Source: an uncultured Clostridia bacterium (lineage in GTDB: Bacteria > Bacillota > Clostridia > Christensenellales > UBA1242). Taken from it: DNA of 5,956 bases. The stretch is from assembly GCA_947628195.1 (NCBI GenBank), contig CANQZB010000064.1:1-5956 (forward strand). Reading direction: 5' to 3'. Shown here one piece after another: positions 4,771 to 5,956 of this stretch (positions are counted from its first letter, which is position 1; the number at the start of each line of letters is the position of its first letter). Below the pieces are notes generated by a model that was not told where the DNA came from, made no database searches, and saw only the letters and a program-made list of their open reading frames with translations. A program made the translations under genes and the position numbers.

Positions 4771-5819
4771 ATTGCGTTATAAGGCGGTTCAATTTTTGGC
4801 AATTGTGTGCAAGTTATAAGCGTTTGAAATTGGGTGCAAAATTCAAGCAAGCGGTTTTGGCGGTCGGCATCCAACTCGCTTAAAACGTCATCTAAAAGCA
4901 GAACGGGATACTCGCCAATTTCATTTTTAATAACTTCCATTAGCGAGAGTTTCATAACTAGTGCAACCGTGCGTTGCTGGCCCTGACTGCAATACAGTTT
5001 GCAATCCTGCCCGTTAATTTTAAATTCAATGTCATCGCGGTGCGGGCCGATGGTTGTAAAGCCAAGTTCAAGTTCCTTTTCTAGCGAGGCGTTTAGCATG
5101 GCAGTTAAATCGTCCTTAATTGTAATGTTGGGTTTGGGCGAATAACTGTAACCAATTTCCAAATTTTCGGTTTTGGTTATTTGCTTGTGAATGCCGTTTG
5201 CAATTGGCTTTAACTCGTTTAAAAATTTCATGCGGGTTAAAATAATTTTTTCTGCCGTTTCGGTTAACTGCGGGGTGAAAAGCGCAAGCTGTTCAAGCTT
5301 GTTTTCGCGTGATTGTGGGCTTTTTAAAAGCGTGTTGCGCTGTTTTAAAATTTTATCATATTTCAGCAAATTATATAAATAATTTTTGTTAAATTGGCTT
5401 ATGGAAATATCTAAAAATGCGCGCCTATCTTCCGGCACTTCCTTAATGAGTTTAAGTTCGTCCGGGCTGAAATACACCACCGAAAAACTGCCCACCAACT
5501 CGGTTAATTTAAGCACGTTTAGCCCGTTTAATTTAATGGCTTTTTTGTTGGATTTATCTAAATAAATTTGAATGTTTTTTTTGCCGGCGCGCGTTAAAAA
5601 ATTGAGGTTGATTTTAGCCTTTTCACTGTTAAAGCGGATAATTTGCTTATCCTTGCTGTTTTTGGGGCTTTTTCCCACGCTGGAAAGATACAAACTTTCC
5701 AACAAATTTGTTTTGCCCTGCGCGTTTGCGCCAACAATAAAATTTAATCCGCTTTTAAATTCAACCTGCGCATTAACATAATTTCTAAAATTAATTAAGC
5801 CAACATTAACAACTTCCAT
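4743..5819 (-). CDS. recF: DNA replication and repair protein RecF
   Basis: RecF is an SMC/ABC-type ATPase that, with RecO and RecR, helps load RecA at single-strand gaps. The 358-residue product matches the usual family length. The N-terminus MEVVNVGLINFRNY is the canonical RecF opening. Walker A GANAQGKT is at 30-37. The family motif YFSPDELKLI with EDRRAFLD is at about 116-137, followed by the coiled mid-region, GPHRDD (258-263), the signature CSQGQQR (277-283) and Walker B with D-loop VLLLDDVLSELD (306-317). Nothing essential is missing. The start at 5819 is fixed by family alignment, although no Shine-Dalgarno precedes it; a promoter ends 7 bases upstream. The gene follows rsmG by 45 bases and converges with dnaA, without the dnaN found next to recF in many Firmicutes. 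Confidence 0.97.
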   Translation of the reverse strand: MEVVNVGLINFRNYVNAQVEFKSGLNFIVGANAQGKTNLLESLYLSSVGKSPKNSKDKQIIRFNSEKAKINLNFLTRAGKKNIQIYLDKSNKKAIKLNGLNVLKLTELVGSFSVVYFSPDELKLIKEVPEDRRAFLDISISQFNKNYLYNLLKYDKILKQRNTLLKSPQSRENKLEQLALFTPQLTETAEKIILTRMKFLNELKPIANGIHKQITKTENLEIGYSYSPKPNITIKDDLTAMLNASLEKELELGFTTIGPHRDDIEFKINGQDCKLYCSQGQQRTVALVMKLSLMEVIKNEIGEYPVLLLDDVLSELDADRQNRLLEFCTQFQTLITCTQLPKIEPPYNAIKIENGAVV

Positions 5820-5826
5820 TTTTAAT

Positions 5827-5855
5827 AGTATATCACAAATTTAAGTTTTTTTCAA
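5827..5855 (-). promoter_or_regulatory. recF promoter placed 7 bases before the start codon
   Basis: On the minus strand, TTGAAA (5855-5850), an exact 17-base spacer and TATACT (5832-5827), with an extended TG at 5835-5834, form a good sigma-A promoter in the gap after rsmG. Seven bases separate the -10 from ATG at 5819, so transcription should start at or next to the first codon. The -35, spacer, TG and ATG distance are the same as at the HD-domain gene. Confidence 0.7.
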
Positions 5856-5864
5856 ATAATATTT

Positions 5865-5956
5865 TTATAATGGTTGGGTTTTGGGTTTGTTTTGGGCGCG
5901 GGGGTACTGTTTCGGCGTTGGGCGCACCTTTTTTATAACAATGATGTTCCTTTCGC
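5865..5956 (-). CDS. rsmG: 16S rRNA (guanine-N7) methyltransferase RsmG, C-terminal tail (runs off the right window edge)
   Basis: The minus-strand frame from the window edge to TAA (5867-5865) encodes 29 residues that begin ERNIIVIKKVRPTPKQYPRA and end with KTQPL. RsmG (GidB) proteins of Gram-positive bacteria end in just such a tail: a last beta strand 'RhiiviKK', then 'TPkkYPR', then a short basic end with 'PL'. RsmG methylates N7 of a guanine in the 530 loop of 16S rRNA using S-adenosylmethionine. The catalytic part is outside the window, so the call rests on this tail and on context, since rsmG is commonly near dnaA and the origin in Firmicutes. It is followed by recF on the same strand. 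The proline and lysine codons of the tail explain the G-rich plus strand here. Confidence 0.85.
   Translation of the reverse strand, partial: ERNIIVIKKVRPTPKQYPRAQNKPKTQPL

Noticed and set aside
4632..4883. Plus-strand open frame of 83 codons after dnaA
   Set aside because: It starts inside a TGTCGAA box, runs through the terminator and then antisense through the end of recF; lysine/serine-rich composition just reflects the A-rich repeats.
5866..5871. TATAAT on the plus strand near the right edge as a divergent promoter
   Set aside because: It overlaps the rsmG stop codon, lacks a -35 at 16-18 bases, and would only transcribe antisense into rsmG.
5834..5955. Second minus-strand open frame through the rsmG tail (about 40 codons)
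   Set aside because: The neighbouring frame matches the RsmG C-terminus, and this one ends in the recF promoter with no recognisable features.

Overview
The window looks like the chromosomal replication-origin neighbourhood of a low-GC Gram-positive bacterium, most likely an uncultured Clostridia-type Firmicute. This rests on dnaA, recF and the end of rsmG lying together, on AAGGAG(G) ribosome binding sites, on sigma-A type promoters, and on A+T-rich coding sequence using the standard bacterial code. The taxonomic placement is inference; no ribosomal RNA is present.

Layout, left to right. (1) Positions 1-390, minus strand: the N-terminal part of a TtcA-type PP-loop tRNA-thiolation ATPase, cut by the window edge. 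(2) Positions 479-1201, plus strand and divergent from it: an HD-domain phosphohydrolase. (3) Positions 1228-1315: tRNA-Ser(CGA) with an encoded CCA end. Its promoter lies inside the end of the HD gene, and it is enclosed by complementary flanks. (4) Positions 1316-1548: a non-coding stretch dense in direct and inverted repeats. (5) Positions 1549-2400: a 283-residue protein I do not recognise. (6) Positions 2621-3163: a six-helix DUF308/HdeD-like membrane protein. (7) Positions 3259-4602: dnaA, whose promoter -35 sits inside the preceding terminator-like hairpin. (8) Positions 4603-4742: an A+T-rich gap with a cluster of TGTCGAA boxes and a bidirectional terminator. (9) Positions 4743-5819, minus strand: recF. 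(10) Positions 5865-5956, minus strand: the C-terminal tail of rsmG, just upstream of recF.

Functionally the window is mostly housekeeping: replication initiation (DnaA), recombinational repair (RecF), rRNA methylation (RsmG), tRNA thiolation (TtcA-like) and one serine tRNA. dnaA and recF are convergent and dnaN is not between them, unlike the common dnaA-dnaN-recF order. The gap between dnaA and recF is a candidate part of oriC.

No defence, CRISPR, toxin-antitoxin or transposase module is evident. The observations most worth following are: a recurrent promoter pattern (TG-n-TAtaaT, 6-7 bases, ATG, no Shine-Dalgarno) implying leaderless mRNAs for three genes including recF; the TGTCGAA cluster after dnaA, which matches the Spo0A-box core; the 15-bp stem that would enclose the pre-tRNA; the repeat-rich segment after the tRNA; and the unrecognised 283-residue protein.
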